NCBI GenBank assembly: GCA_963281155.1
Contig: CAUJLY010000004.1
Location: 4,030,001 to 4,094,000 of the forward strand
Length of the DNA: 64,000 nucleotides
Direction: 5' to 3'
DNA from: Rhabditophanes sp. KR3021
Taxonomy: Eukaryota > Nematoda > Chromadorea > Rhabditida > Alloionematidae
In this document: positions 24,002 through 35,574 of the stretch, one piece after another
Layout: the number at the start of each line of letters is the position of its first letter
How positions within the stretch are numbered: the first letter of the stretch is position 1
Made by a program: the position numbers and the translations under genes
The notes under the pieces: model-generated
Database searches by the model: none
What the model was told of the DNA's origin: nothing
What the model saw: the letters and a program-made list of their open reading frames with translations, nothing else

Positions 24002-24309
24002 AATGCTAATACATATAAGCGTATATAAAAAATAAAATAATTGTTCACTAAAAACTGTATTTAATTATAATTTATTACATTTTTGCAAAAAAAATTATTT
24101 AACATCACAATAATCAAAATTGCAATCACTTTTCTGTCTCCGTAAAATTACGTGCTTTATCCTTCAAGTGATTAAAAACTTAGCCCAGAATGAACTATGA
24201 ATGTCGAAAATTCCTATTTAAGATCTTTTTCAATTTGGTTAGTATCACTCAAATATTTGCTATATTTTTCCCGTTTCTACATAAACATATTTTCACCCTA
24301 AATTCAACA

Positions 24310-24399
24310 ATGGAAAATCCTCAAGATATTGAAATCGAAAATCTTGAAAACAGAGTTCGAGAATTATTAGAAGCTATTGCGCAAGAGTTAGGCCATTAA
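24310..24399 (+). CDS. Minute coiled-coil ORF (zipper-only family, member 2)
   Basis: From ATGGAAAATCC the frame gives 29 residues containing IEIENLENRVRELLEAIA, related to members at 26095 and 27590 through I-x2-L-x2-R-V-x-E-L. The frame is open back to an ATG at 24190 (69 residues), which sits just after two acceptor-like AGs and would add a hydrophobic stretch, so a membrane-anchored or secreted version is possible. AATAAA-type signals lie downstream. Its size makes it hard to accept alone; support comes from the neighbours. Confidence 0.35.
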   Translation: MENPQDIEIENLENRVRELLEAIAQELGH

Positions 24400-26094
24400 T
24401 AGTTATTATAAATTTGCTGGAAAAGATCGCACATTTGAACGTTATTCTTAAATGTTTAATTACAAAGCGACTAATATATTTCATCTTCTACAGTAAATAT
24501 CCTGATTTTGCTTTCCAAAATAATTTGCAAAGAATCCTATGTTAAATAAATAAATTCTATTGAAATAAATATTTGTTTATTAATACATTTTGATTAAAAA
24601 AGATGTAATATGGTGATGAAACATTTTGTTATTTGATCAGAATACTTTAGTTTCATCCAAATGAAATAATATTTGATTTGCAATCGCTTTACAGTAATAT
24701 AACTCTTTATAATTATATTGATAAATAGTTTGAATTCTATTTTGAATAAGAGATACACTATTGTTATCTAAAAATTTCAAAAACAATTACCTATACGGTG
24801 ATTGAAGGAATGTAAGGAATAGACATACGTGTCAAACACTTTATTCCCGATGATAATGACATAAAAGGAGAATATATATAAAAAAAAGTGGACATAAATA
24901 TGCATATAAGAAGGAGATGAAATATAAAGAAAATGTACTTAAACTATATTCCAATTCAGGAGAACCGAATTAGAGTTTAAGCATTAATAATGCAGTTATG
25001 ATCAGTGATTTATAGTGAAAACATGTTTACATGCATTTAATATTTCAGAAACAATGCAAATGACTATGTTTTAAAATCTGAACAAATTAAGAATTAAAAA
25101 AATTTAAAAGGGATTATTTTTATTCACAAAGGTTTGACAAAATATTAGAATAAGTAATATAATAGCACTAAGTATAATAAATTTAGAATAATACTACATT
25201 AGTAGTCATTGATATACTTCATAATTAAATTGCTTAGAAGATATTTTATAATAAGCGAATTAAGGATTTCATTTGTAAAATATTTTACTGTAATTTATAC
25301 AAATTAAAATGATTAACTAAATTGATGATAAGTTAGATAAATTTACATACATATATTTTCATCATTCTTATTTGTAATTATCTGTACACTCAGATTCCTA
25401 CGAGTCTGCAAAATAGTATTGCAAAAATATAATTTTGTCTTATTCAAAAATAATTCTTTTTAGTGTGAAAAATAATTTCTTGGCATGCGGAATGTTTAGT
25501 TTTTGTCAAATTAACAATTCTCAAAGCAGATTAACATTTTCATGAATTTTATTACATTCTTTAAACAGTTTGGAATATCACAATATCGTTTTTAATATTC
25601 TTACATGTTATTTAACAGTAAATTTCACACAATACTATGTGGCTCTTTGGCAAACCCACTCATATTATCATTTTGAAATTGAAACTCGTTGAAAATATCA
25701 TTAATGTATATAATCTGATTGCAATTAATGGGTATAATTAATTCATATAACACATAATATGTAAATTTTTCATCAAATAATAAGTCGCATAATTAGTACA
25801 ATCTAAAACAATTAATTAACTAAAACTTAAACAATATTCTTGGGCAACGGCTTTATGAAATATTTTGGCTAATTGCCGGTATATTTCTTGTGTATTTCAT
25901 AGGTTGTTAATTAAATCATCGTTAGATATATTTGTTATTATTTGCACAAGTTTAGATGAATCATTTATTAACGCAATGACTAATATGCACTGACATAATA
26001 CTCAAAAAGAATATATTTCTTTGTTTAAAAAATAATATAAATGCAAAAATATTTTATAATACATATTACATTTTTTAAGTTATATAAATCTATC
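24400..26094. other. Intergenic, AT-rich
   Basis: 1.7 kb with no supportable gene. A very short frame near 24919 (MKYKENVLKLYSNSGEPN) is noted but not claimed. Confidence 0.45.
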
Positions 26095-26286
26095 ATGGAG
26101 CACTATAATAATAACGAAGAGTCTGATAGTAGCTACACTAATGGTGAAAATTCTGACAATGAAGGAGATTCTAGGGATGAACATATTGCTTCATTATATG
26201 AAAGAATTAAGGATTTACAAAATGAATTAGCTGAGGAAAAGGCAGTAGAACAAATGCTTAATTCATTTAAACACGATGAAAATTAA
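26095..26286 (+). CDS. Acidic coiled-coil microprotein (zipper-only family, member 3)
   Basis: A 63-residue protein: an acidic Ser/Asn/Glu/Asp-rich N-terminus (EESDSSYTNGENSDNEGDSR), the helix IASLYERIKDLQNELAEEK and a short tail. The helix shares I-x2-L-x2-R-x3-L-Q-x2-L-x-EEK with the protein at 27590. There is no basic region, signal peptide or intron. TTTTTTAAG at 26071-26079 could be a trans-splice acceptor 15 bases upstream. The frame is also open from an ATG at 26041, but that would place the acceptor inside the coding region. Two AATAAA-type signals follow within about 120 bases. Confidence 0.5.
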   Translation: MEHYNNNEESDSSYTNGENSDNEGDSRDEHIASLYERIKDLQNELAEEKAVEQMLNSFKHDEN

Positions 26287-27589
26287 GGCAAAATATCTAG
26301 ACTTCAATACCAGCCAAATCATTCTAATTATTGATATTACACTAATATTCATTTCACAATAAATAGTTTCATTTTGTATGTTAATATATAATTACAAATA
26401 AAGTTTAAAAGTATTGACTAGAGAATAAGTTAGTTATATTGAAATGATCAGCATATATATTCCTATCACTGCAATACGTGCTAATTGTTCTATAATTCTA
26501 GTAAATTATACTGCTATCTATTTGAAATTGCATTTTTCAAGTGCGATAATTATATATTAAAGATATGTTTTATTTGTTGAGTGCTTATGAAAGGTGATTT
26601 TTGATGTCGTTTAAACGTTGACCCCAAATAGCACAATATTTAACAAGTTATGCATGTAACTTATCAACTGCTTTATTGAGCTCGGAACTTTAATATAAAT
26701 AGTTAAAGTATTCTAATCACTTATGAACTATGTACATCTTTGTAAAAAACATAATTTTTAATAACTATAGAATTGTTAACTTCACAAAAGTAATATTTCT
26801 TTTTAATCAAATTTATTCCTGGGAAGAGGAGTTTATTAATTTGTATGTATTCCGAGATAGGTTTATCTATTTACTTGATTATTTGTAACTTATATTTATA
26901 TTCGACTTAATCTTCAATTTCTTAAACACATTCATTTACAATAAAACAATTATAAACCATGGTATAAAATCAAAAATTATCACATTTTTCCTTCGTAACA
27001 ATACAAAATATTTAAAGGCAAAATTAAATGTTACAACTTAAATTAAAAACCAACCAAAATAAGCATAATTTATATTAATAAAAAGAAAAACCAGTGATTC
27101 ATATATCTATTCAAAGTTATATACTTAACTGCAAATTATTGTGAGATGTATAAAAAAAACATTATAAATATGTCAATAACGGTAACGTTTCATACAACTC
27201 AGTAATTTCTTAATACAATTATATATGAAAAATTTCATAATTTATTTATATTTTACAGGACATGAAAGCAGCTAAAGAAATTATTTTTATTACTTTTCTT
27301 TATATAATTTCCAGTCTATATTTTAGCCTATTCATAGTTCCGTTACTTTTGTGTCCAATGAAATATTTCTTTAAGATCAACACTTATATTTATATAAATC
27401 AAAACTTTCTGTTTTACATTCATTTTAACTTTATTAATAATATTAATTACACTGACTCAATTAATGATATTAATCGCTCGAGAACTTTTAATAATAGTAA
27501 TTACTCAAACTTTATTAATAATATTAATCATCCTTAATTTATCAATAATGATAATCACTCTAATTTTAGTAATATTTAAACACTCTAAA
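26287..27589. other. Intergenic, AT-rich, ending in a degenerate repeat
   Basis: Mostly featureless AT-rich DNA. TTTTACAG|GAC immediately before an ATG at 27262 opens a 91-codon hydrophobic, then Asn-rich frame that could be a small protein, but its second half is just the repeat at 27425-27570 translated. Confidence 0.4.
27425..27575 (+). repeat. Degenerate minisatellite upstream of zipper-only gene 4
   Basis: About six imperfect copies of a unit like actttattaataatattaat / aattactcaa, roughly 24-27 bp apart, giving a repeating F-x-N-N-x-N peptide in one frame. It ends at the acceptor-like AATTTTAG at 27569. Confidence 0.5.
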
Positions 27590-27736
27590 ATGGAAAATGG
27601 TAGTTCAAGTGGGGAATATACTAAAGATGATTATATTGAAGATTTAATAGCTAGAGTTAATGAATTACAACAACAATTGGAAGAGGAAAAAAGTAAATCA
27701 TTGTATAATGATTTCCAGTATGGAGACCAAAATTAA
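27590..27736 (+). CDS. Coiled-coil microprotein (zipper-only family, member 4)
   Basis: A 48-residue protein starting MENGSSSGEYTKDDY, with the helix IEDLIARVNELQQQLEEEK and the tail SKSLYNDFQYGDQN. It is the closest relative of the 26095 protein: about nine identities over the 19-residue helix, and both have a polar acidic leader, a helix ending EEK and a short D/N-rich tail. An acceptor-like AATTTTAG lies 20 bases upstream of the ATG, the same spacing as for members 1 and 3. No basic region. Starting at an upstream in-frame ATG (27464) would add repeat-encoded hydrophobic sequence and is less likely. Confidence 0.5.
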   Translation: MENGSSSGEYTKDDYIEDLIARVNELQQQLEEEKSKSLYNDFQYGDQN

Positions 27737-28401
27737 CGCCAACAACTATTTATTGGATATAATCTATATTAAATTCACTTATTTATAATATATGCTTATG
27801 AAATTATCCACCATTTTCGTTCGCGAAATTCTTTAACAAATTAACTGTATTCAAATCAAAAATAAAAATGTCTTCTAACATAACTTTATTTAATTTATAA
27901 TAATATTTTGAAACTTTAGGCATTTATACCAGATAGAATATTATAAAGAATTATGTAATAATGTGATTAAAAAAAATTATAATTGTAAAAGTGATCAGTA
28001 GATATTATTGTTTAATTTTTGTAATTGTCGGTAGATATGAATCTAACTCGACATACTCACCTGTTTGGAATATATTTGTTGCATACTCAACAGCTGTAAT
28101 ATAGGGTATTCCGTATTCCCTTGCAATAACATCCCCATGTGACAATCTTCCGATTTGTGCTACTAAACCGGCAACGATTTTGTGATACGGGTACCACGCA
28201 ATATCACTATATTTTGTGATAAAAATTTCATTAACTTTCATACCATTTGTTTCTTCAAATGTGCTTGTAACAAAAGTATATCTACGAATTTTTATTTCAT
28301 AAATTGTTGTTGCCTTTATTGACGCTGTAATACCAAAAAAGATTGAGGAAATCTGCGGTTTAATTCTTGGATGGTTCAAGTCTTTGAATCAAACTATTTT
28401 C

Positions 28402-28953
28402 ATGTGTGAGAAGAAATTAATTTATGAGGATAATTATTATTACCAAAGAACCAAAGCCCATGAGAATGGTGTACCAAAAGATTATATTCGGATGAATAAT
28501 CAGATCATCAAAATACCTAAGGATGTTTATCAGCTCATTACAAAAAACACTTAAAGAAAAATATGTTTTTACAAAGCTGCATTTGAAATAGAGCCAACTG
28601 AGAGAAAACATGACCATCACTTCTTTGCTGCGAGACTCGAGCGCAATTTGTTTGTAATGACAAGAACTTGTAACAACGTTCCTACAAGAAGAGGTTTAAT
28701 TAAGTACAACACGGAGAACAATTTTTCTGCTAGTGAAGTTGACAAACCGTGGTATGAAAACATGGAATCAAATAACCTGATTGGAGTAGGACAAAAGAAG
28801 CCATTGGAAGAGAATATTTCGATGCAGATCCTGCCACTTTGATTGAAAAACAATTAGCAGCTGTAATTACTATATCACAAAGAAGGTTAGCTAGTGCTAA
28901 ATGCTCAGCAAGCAGGAAATCAATCAAAGATAAAAAAGGAAGAATTGTCTGAG
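28402..28953 (+). pseudogene. Frame-broken coding relic inside the PEP-synthase-like gene
   Basis: Plus-strand sequence with protein-like reading in three successive frames: KKLIYEDNYYYQRTKAHENG near 28410, FFAARLERNLFVMTRTCNNV near 28620 running to NLIGVG, then EAIGREYFDADPATLIEKQL near 28805, up to a stop at 28951. At least two frameshifts separate these. GC content is visibly higher than in the flanks. No family recognised. Confidence 0.45.
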
Positions 28954-29060
28954 GAGTAACAAGTTTTCTATGCTACACATCAAAAGAACAAGATTGCTTG
29001 AAAATCCGCATCGAATAAACTAAAAAAATGGTTTATATTTTGATATCTTTAATAAACTGT
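28954..29060. other. Spacer with no feature
   Basis: AT-rich, no coding signal. Confidence 0.3.
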
Positions 29061-29508
29061 AATTTTTATTATCTCCGAAGAAAGTTTGATAGAGTATTCA
29101 TTTTCATCGGATTTTAACAACCCATCAAATAATATTCTCCATTTTTTAAAGAGTCTCTCACCTCGATTGTTAAGCCATCGAAATAGAAATTTAATAGATT
29201 TACATTTGATTTGTGAGTGTCCATTAAAGTCCTTGGTATGTAAACTTTTTCCACGATATCATCTAATATTAAAATAACATATGTATAAAATGCCGTTTTA
29301 ATCCATTAATATGAATAAAGTAACCATTTCCGTCAAAATCTGAACCACTAAAAGTAATGGCAAAAAAATCATTTTCAGCTGTACATTCATCATTGTTAAA
29401 TTCCGTTTTCAGATAAGGAAGGTCAATTTTATTTTTGTCATAATTGGTTTTCTCTTTCATAAGTTTTTGGAAGGTATTTTCAAGGTCTTTCAGGTCATTA
29501 GCCGACAT

Positions 29509-30101
29509 TTTCTAACAATTATATTTATTCGATTGGGAATATAAAAAAATAATTTAGGTGCATATATTGGGTATGGTGATATAAAACGAATGGCAACTTT
29601 AAGTAAAGTTATTGTGGTAGACGTAGTCAGGAAATGAAAGTTTTACTGTACAGCGATGAACAATCTCACGTGAGGATATTTTAACTGTTAAAAAACAATT
29701 AGACCAAATTAAGTTAGTTTACTTTCCAATTTTATCATGCTAACAAAGGAATCAACCTGTGCATCAGAAACTAGACTAACTAACATCAAATAAAATAGGG
29801 AATATTATTTAATATCTTTTTCAAAGAATCCTCATATTACATTATTAATCATGACATTTATTTTGACGAGTATGTAAATATTTAATTGATAAAAATGAGG
29901 TATACAATGAAGAGATCTTTTTATGAAACACTTATGCACATTAACATGTTTATCAAAATACGTTAAAACAACAATTTTGCTTATCACTTCTATTTATTTA
30001 TTACAGTTTTCGAACATGACGTTATTTGTACCAAACATTGGCAATTAAGAATAAAATAAAATATTGATAAAGCTATACTTCACAAACCATGTCTAATATG
30101 T
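29509..30101. other. Intergenic, AT-rich
   Basis: 0.6 kb, nothing recognised. The acceptor-like TTAG three bases upstream of the 29508 Met (minus strand) is the only signal. Confidence 0.4.
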
Positions 30102-31870
30102 CTAATGCTTAATCGCAACAGCATTGTTTTTTGGATGATTTATTAGATTTGACATATCTGGTGGTGTTGTTTTACTCGGAGACATAATATCGCCGTTGTT
30201 ACTTACTAAGCTATCACTTATACGGCTATCGAATTTACTTTCCGAATTCACTGAATCAGTACGAATAAAGAATTTTGCTTTACTACTTGTTGTAGTTGGA
30301 GTATCTGATAATGGTAATTTGTCTTTTTCCTCTTCATTTACTACTATTTCCTCATTGAAAGAATCTTTTTTTTGAAGCAATGTTTTTCTTGATGCTATAC
30401 GTTGCAATCTTAATGCTTTGTAATATCCATCTCGAATACATGTAAACATTTTTGAAATTAACTGACCAAATGCTGCGACCACATCGGTGGGTGAGTGATT
30501 TGCCTGAAGTTTTATTATTTCGTGCTACAAAGTAAATTTTACCTGATCAAGAATGATTAATTCGACAGTTAAAGCCTCTGCGTACCTAAATAAATATCAT
30601 AAAAAATGGAAATTAATTAATCATACCCAACAAAAAAATCTGGCTTAAATCCATATGGCTTATATTCTATATGAGATTCCCCATATGCTTCTGAAAATTT
30701 TTCAATTGCCGAAACGTCGTCTAACTAAAAGAAACACAAATATTTGAACAGATTTTTAAAAGTTACATTTGCAACAACATTTTCCATCAATGCTTTCAAA
30801 TTTTCACTGAGATTTTTCAAATTGTTTCTTCCAAAGTTATGAATGAATAGCTGGAAGTCCATTCTCTTTTCAAAAATTCTCAAGAAGGTTCTATCTCCTA
30901 AGTTTTGATGTGGAGTTTCAAAGCAGAAAATTATAATCTTTTTTCCAGAACCCGAAACAGGGTGTGGGTTTTTTTTGTTTAGTCCCTTTTTGCTACTTTC
31001 TCCACCACTATCCTTTGCCTTTTTTGCAGAACCTACCCGTTGTATTAGACTTTTGTTATTTTTTGATGGATTGCTAACTATATCCTTAGACACATTGTCT
31101 TTTAAACTGTTCAAACATGTTGCAGAAAACGAACCATGCAGCCCACTCATATCACTAATCAGGCCAGATCTAAAAATAATAATAAAAAGATTAGCGAAAT
31201 GGTGGAATAATGGAGTTGTAATCTTTATAGTCGCATAAACGCTTCGTATTAGACACTTTCATTATCACATCAATCAAATCCAACATTAATACTTTTTATT
31301 CTCAAATTGAATATTGTTAAAGGTAAGAAGATGCGATATTTCTAAAAATCAAATACTAAGAAGCAAATTTAGCAAAAAGTTGGCTTGTGTTTATATCGTT
31401 TTTGCTGTTCCAAACATTAATTTCACTTAGTTAATGCTGTTTTCGAAAAAATGCTGGTAATAATAAAAAAAGGTGCTAATATAAGAGAATATGTATAATA
31501 AAATATAACAAAACCTAGCAACATTATTATTACTTAAAGTCATATGGTTTATATTATTTTTTTAAATTGTTGGCCAAACCTACTCATTAGCATCGCATAT
31601 TTCTGAAAATTTTAATTTGACTGTTTGAGAACGAATAACTTGCCGTTTAACGTCATTGTTTTTATTTTTAAGTGATGACGAGCTTGAAAATGAATTTTCC
31701 TTTGATTCTACCTTCACTTTATTTTGGCTTGTGCTCATTTCATACATAGATGTAGCTTTCACAAAATCTCTGTTTCCTATATTATCACCTTTTTTATTCA
31801 TTAACATTTTTTCTGAGCCAACTGATTTTCGATTCAGCCGATTGTTACTCTTAGTTGATGTGTTGCCCAT
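30102..31870 (-). CDS. Globin with long N- and C-terminal extensions, probably N-myristoylated
   Basis: Five exons (31870-31584, 31169-30767, 30724-30627, 30585-30543, 30503-30102) give about 410 residues. The N-terminus MGNTSTKS is a good N-myristoylation signal and is followed by a 150-residue Ser/Lys/Asn-rich extension. The globin domain, around residues 155-295, includes LGDRTFLRIFEKRMDFQLFI (B/C helices), the E-F region, and YGESHIEYKPYGFKPDFFVG, where the His fits the proximal F8 position and GFKPxFF is typical of nematode globins. A Ser/Thr-rich tail of about 100 residues follows. Nematode genomes encode many such neuronal or membrane-associated globins used in redox or oxygen sensing rather than transport. 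The distal residue cannot be fixed by eye. Confidence 0.78.
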
Positions 31871-34096
31871 CTAAAAATGACAAAAAATTCTCGAATAAGT
31901 GTTGTAAAGCGATAGCGTGCAAGTAAATAAACCAATTAATCGAACTATCTAATTAATTGAGGAAGTGAGCAGATACGAATAATGGCATAGAGTAACACAA
32001 TTGAAGAAATTTGATGCTACCAACACATGCTGGATAATATTTTCATCGAAAAAATAGATAATTGTATCTCATATTTAGAAATGTATTCATTTATAAAAGA
32101 ACGAAATTATATTGAAATATGTTATAAAGAATGAGTTTAATTCGCATATAACAAATTAAAATTGAAGGAAATGATATTATGGGAATAAAAAGAATATTTT
32201 CTTTACTACTAACTCATTAAATGCTAAAATTCTAGTATTAAAAATAAATAATAGGTATTAAGAGGAATTTTAGGATGATAAACGAACAATTTTAAAATGC
32301 ATTTTTAAATACTTTTAAACATTCCCGCATTTACCCAAATAAAACCATTTTATCTTAAATACTTCCTACAAAATATTGCGGAACCTTTTATTCAAAAAAA
32401 ATCAGATTGTTTTCTTAAAAGTTGGCATCTTTAAAATAGGCGCACAAATAAATTTGTCTAACTTAAATATTCATAAACTGAAACGAATTTTATTGCATTT
32501 ATTTTGATTACGTAAAAACAAGATTTCATGGTTCAATAAATGTGAAGGTATAAGCAACTATTTTGGGATATAACAAACAATTCGAATGTAAAAATAAAGC
32601 TTAATAATGCTTTTTATTAATATCTGAAATTTATTCTATTCAACCAATATGACTAAAGCAGTTATGAATAACTTAATTTAATGTCATTACTTAAAAAATA
32701 TGACTTTTAAAAATATTTTAATAAAGCACTTATAAAGAAATGACTAAAACAATTTATTCAAATTTTATTTAAAGACATCAAATTTCTGGCTAAAAGTCAT
32801 ATACAAAATACTCCTATATGTTCAAACAAGAAAGTTAAGAAATATAAGATGGGTATGTTACAGATAATTATGTTTGCAGAAATATCTAAACAAAACATTC
32901 CGCATGTCCATTACAAATGGAATTTAAAGATTTATTTAACACATTAATTTTTTTACTTAACTCAATTTATTACACCAAATATAATTGACCACCAATTGCC
33001 AAATACAATCTCTCGTTAGTATATTTATAAACATTTAACCTTTCAATAATAAGACATTTGGAATTAGATATAAAGAAATAACTATACAGAACATTTGGAA
33101 TTAGATGTAAAAACATTTTTGTATTATCAAATTAAATGGAAAAAAATGAAATGATGTTTGCAATGTTAAGAGATTATATTTAAATATTTGTATATTTTTC
33201 ATTATATTAATTAAAGGTATGTATATAATAAGTGTTTAATACTACTCAACAACTAATTTGATTTTAAAGATTGCTTCGATGTATACCACTGTCCTGAAAT
33301 TATGTTAAAATGAGCGTTTGCCTATCATCAGTGTTAGATATTCTTCATTCACATACTAAATATTAATTTTAATGAACATGTAAAAGAAATGCCATTTATT
33401 TCTCAACTAATAAATTAATCTTCTATTCTAATTATGCTTGCAAGTAAATATTCAATAATAATTAAGTTATGCGAATAATCACTCATAACTAACATATATT
33501 ATTAGATGAAGGTAATGCTATGTTAGTTGAACCATCGTTTGTCACAAAATTGTCCTTAAATTAAAACAGCTTTCCGAAGACATAACAAAATAGTATAAAC
33601 TTTAGATTAAATTTACAAATATATGAAAGCATTACTAATTCCTGTTTATAAGATTAAAGGTCATTTGACGCGTCTTTATCTTGTTATGATCTCTTTTCAT
33701 TTAATTCAGACATTTCAATTTTTGACTTTATATAATTTGGAATTGTCAAAAACCGCATATAAGAGATGTTTTAAGTTTTATAATGATTACAAGATAAATC
33801 AGTTAAGTGGAATATTATTAGGATAATAATAATGTTGTTGAATATGCATTGAAAGGGTTATTTCTAAAAAATGCAGTTCAAAATATTACACATACTTATC
33901 CCTATAAAAAGATTGAAGATAAATATCCAGAGTAAATCAAATCCAAACAAACAAACAAGATATTTGATTCAATTTGAATATTATTGTAATTGAAATTGTG
34001 CTAATTATAAAAAAGAGGAACATATTAAGTATTGTTAATTGTAGTTTGGATTGTCTATAAAAATAGGTGAATTGGAATGTTTTGGCAACTATTGAA
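31871..34096. other. Long intergenic region, AT-rich
   Basis: 2.2 kb. The only possible gene is a 67-codon frame at 33623-33826 (ATG 19 bases after CTTTAG) with a hydrophobic middle; no motif supports it. An acceptor-like AATAG at 34062-34066 precedes the collagen start. Confidence 0.45.
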
Positions 34097-35269
34097 ATGA
34101 CGAAAAATTTAATGCAATATACTTTTTTGGCTTCAATTACTGTAATTGCTTTTCATCTTTTTTCTATTAAATATTTTGTTGATAAAGTTAATGTAATTGC
34201 AAAATTCAGCAAATCGGAGCTTAAAGTCTTCTTAAATTTGGAAAACGTTCTTACTATCCAATTCAAAGAAGCTAAAAAGGAACGTTTTATCAGGTCTACA
34301 ACTCCTAAATGTAAGTGTGATGGCCACAACAAATGTGCAGCTGGGCCACAAGGTCCAAATGGAGTCGACGGAGAAAATGGATACCCAGGCTTACATGGAT
34401 CACGAGGACAAGTGGGGTTAACAGCAAAAATTCCAAAAGCAAGTAAAATTAATGATAATGAATGCCGAATATGCCCTTTTGGGCCTAAAGGAATGCAAGG
34501 CAGTCAAGGAGCAACTGGCGAAGCTGGGCGAGTTGGATTACCAGGTGACGAAGGAAAAGCTGGTCATGATGGAGCGCCAGGCCGTCCAGGCCTTCAAGGC
34601 AATATTGGAAGTCCTGGAATTGTTGGAAAGGTTGGTGAGTTAACATTTGATAGTCATTATTTTATTTCTGGTAGTAGTAAATTTAAGTATAAACAATATC
34701 TTCGATAGCAAATTTAGAAAGTTCTTTTTGTTAGAATTTTCTGATTGTTTCTTATATAATATCGAGTAAATCATTGATAATTTAAATGCTAATAGGCTTG
34801 AAGGGTGTCGCGGGCTCTGGAAGCATACGATATCTCAAAGGTTCTCGAGGATCAAAGGGTTTGCCTGGACCACCCGGCGCCAAGGGCCCTACAGGGTATG
34901 AAGGAAGAAGTGGATTTAGAGGAAGTCCTGGATTTATCGGAAAACAAGGCCTAAGAGGTGACAAGGGTTTGCAAGGCCCCGTTGGTCATACTGGACCTAC
35001 TGGCTTACAGGGTAGTAGATTAAAAGTTAATATTTTTACAAAACTTTTTAGGTATTCCTGGAAAGGAGCTATTTCCATACTGTCCATGTGCGAGAAAATA
35101 CAGCGATGAAAGAAACGAATTTCATGTAAATAAGTCTAAGAGAAAGACTACCTATCAAAAAGAAAATATAGCTGTGCCCAAATTACTCTTCATTGAAAAA
35201 GACATTGAACCAATTACTGAACATAGAAAAAAGTATGAAGTGCCAATTCTTAAACCAATTACACAATAA
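34097..35269 (+). CDS. Nematode-type cuticle collagen
   Basis: Exons 34097-34634, 34796-35011 and 35052-35269 give about 323 residues. An N-terminal signal-anchor helix (residues 7-29) and an amphipathic non-collagen domain end at FKEAKKERFI, a likely subtilisin-like (RxxR-type) cleavage site. Cys-rich KCKCDGHNKC leads into Gly-X-Y triplets, interrupted by a Cys-containing spacer (NDNECRICPFGP), then a second block with GLRGDKG. PYCPCARKYS marks the end of the triple helix. An unusually long charged C-terminal tail of about 55 residues follows. Cuticle collagens are secreted by hypodermis and cross-linked in the cuticle. Members typically have short tails, so this one is atypical. Confidence 0.9.
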
Positions 35270-35574
35270 ATACATGCATCTTCTAAATCTTAAATTAAGT
35301 ACATTAAAATAAAAGCCCTTTGGTATACGCAAATGTTATTACTGAATTTATTTAGTGTAGTCGGATATATATGTACAATTTCATCTGAATATTTTACTTA
35401 CTATTTCATTAAAAAGGATATATCCAAATATAGCTTTTTTATCATCAACATTGCTTACATAATTGCAATGCTTTAATTGAATTTTAAACTTTACAAATGC
35501 ACATTAATTAAAAATAATAATAAAATCTACTCTATATAATTTCAACTTTTATATTATGTAACAAAATATCAAAT
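35270..35574. other. Convergent spacer between collagen and DPH2
   Basis: About 300 bp, AT-rich, with AATAAA-type signals; no gene seen. Confidence 0.5.

Larger units (their letters stand above)
28005..29508 (-). pseudogene. PEP-synthase / rifampicin-phosphotransferase-like gene, central part missing
   Basis: Three minus-strand pieces fit one family in order. 29508-29269 matches the N-terminal beta-rich region of animal putative PEP synthases (FFAITFSGSDFDGNGYFIHI). About 29265-29060 contains LFKKWRILFDGLL, the next conserved block. 28379-28005 is a clear PEP-utilising mobile (swivelling) domain with ITKYSDIAWYPYHKIVAGLV and IGRLSHGDVIAREYGIPYIT, including the phosphate-carrying His. The ATP-grasp domain and most of about 900 central residues are absent. 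The first two pieces are in different frames and the gap holds an antisense relic, so this looks like a deletion relic; a short rearranged functional gene cannot be excluded. Confidence 0.6.

Noticed and set aside
27262..27537. 91-codon frame beginning three bases after TTTTACAG
   Set aside because: The second half is a translated minisatellite and the first half is generic hydrophobic AT-rich sequence; possible 5' leader of the next gene.
33623..33826. 67-codon ORF with hydrophobic centre after a CTTTAG
   Set aside because: Composition is that of translated AT-rich DNA, and the acceptor-like site is common by chance here.
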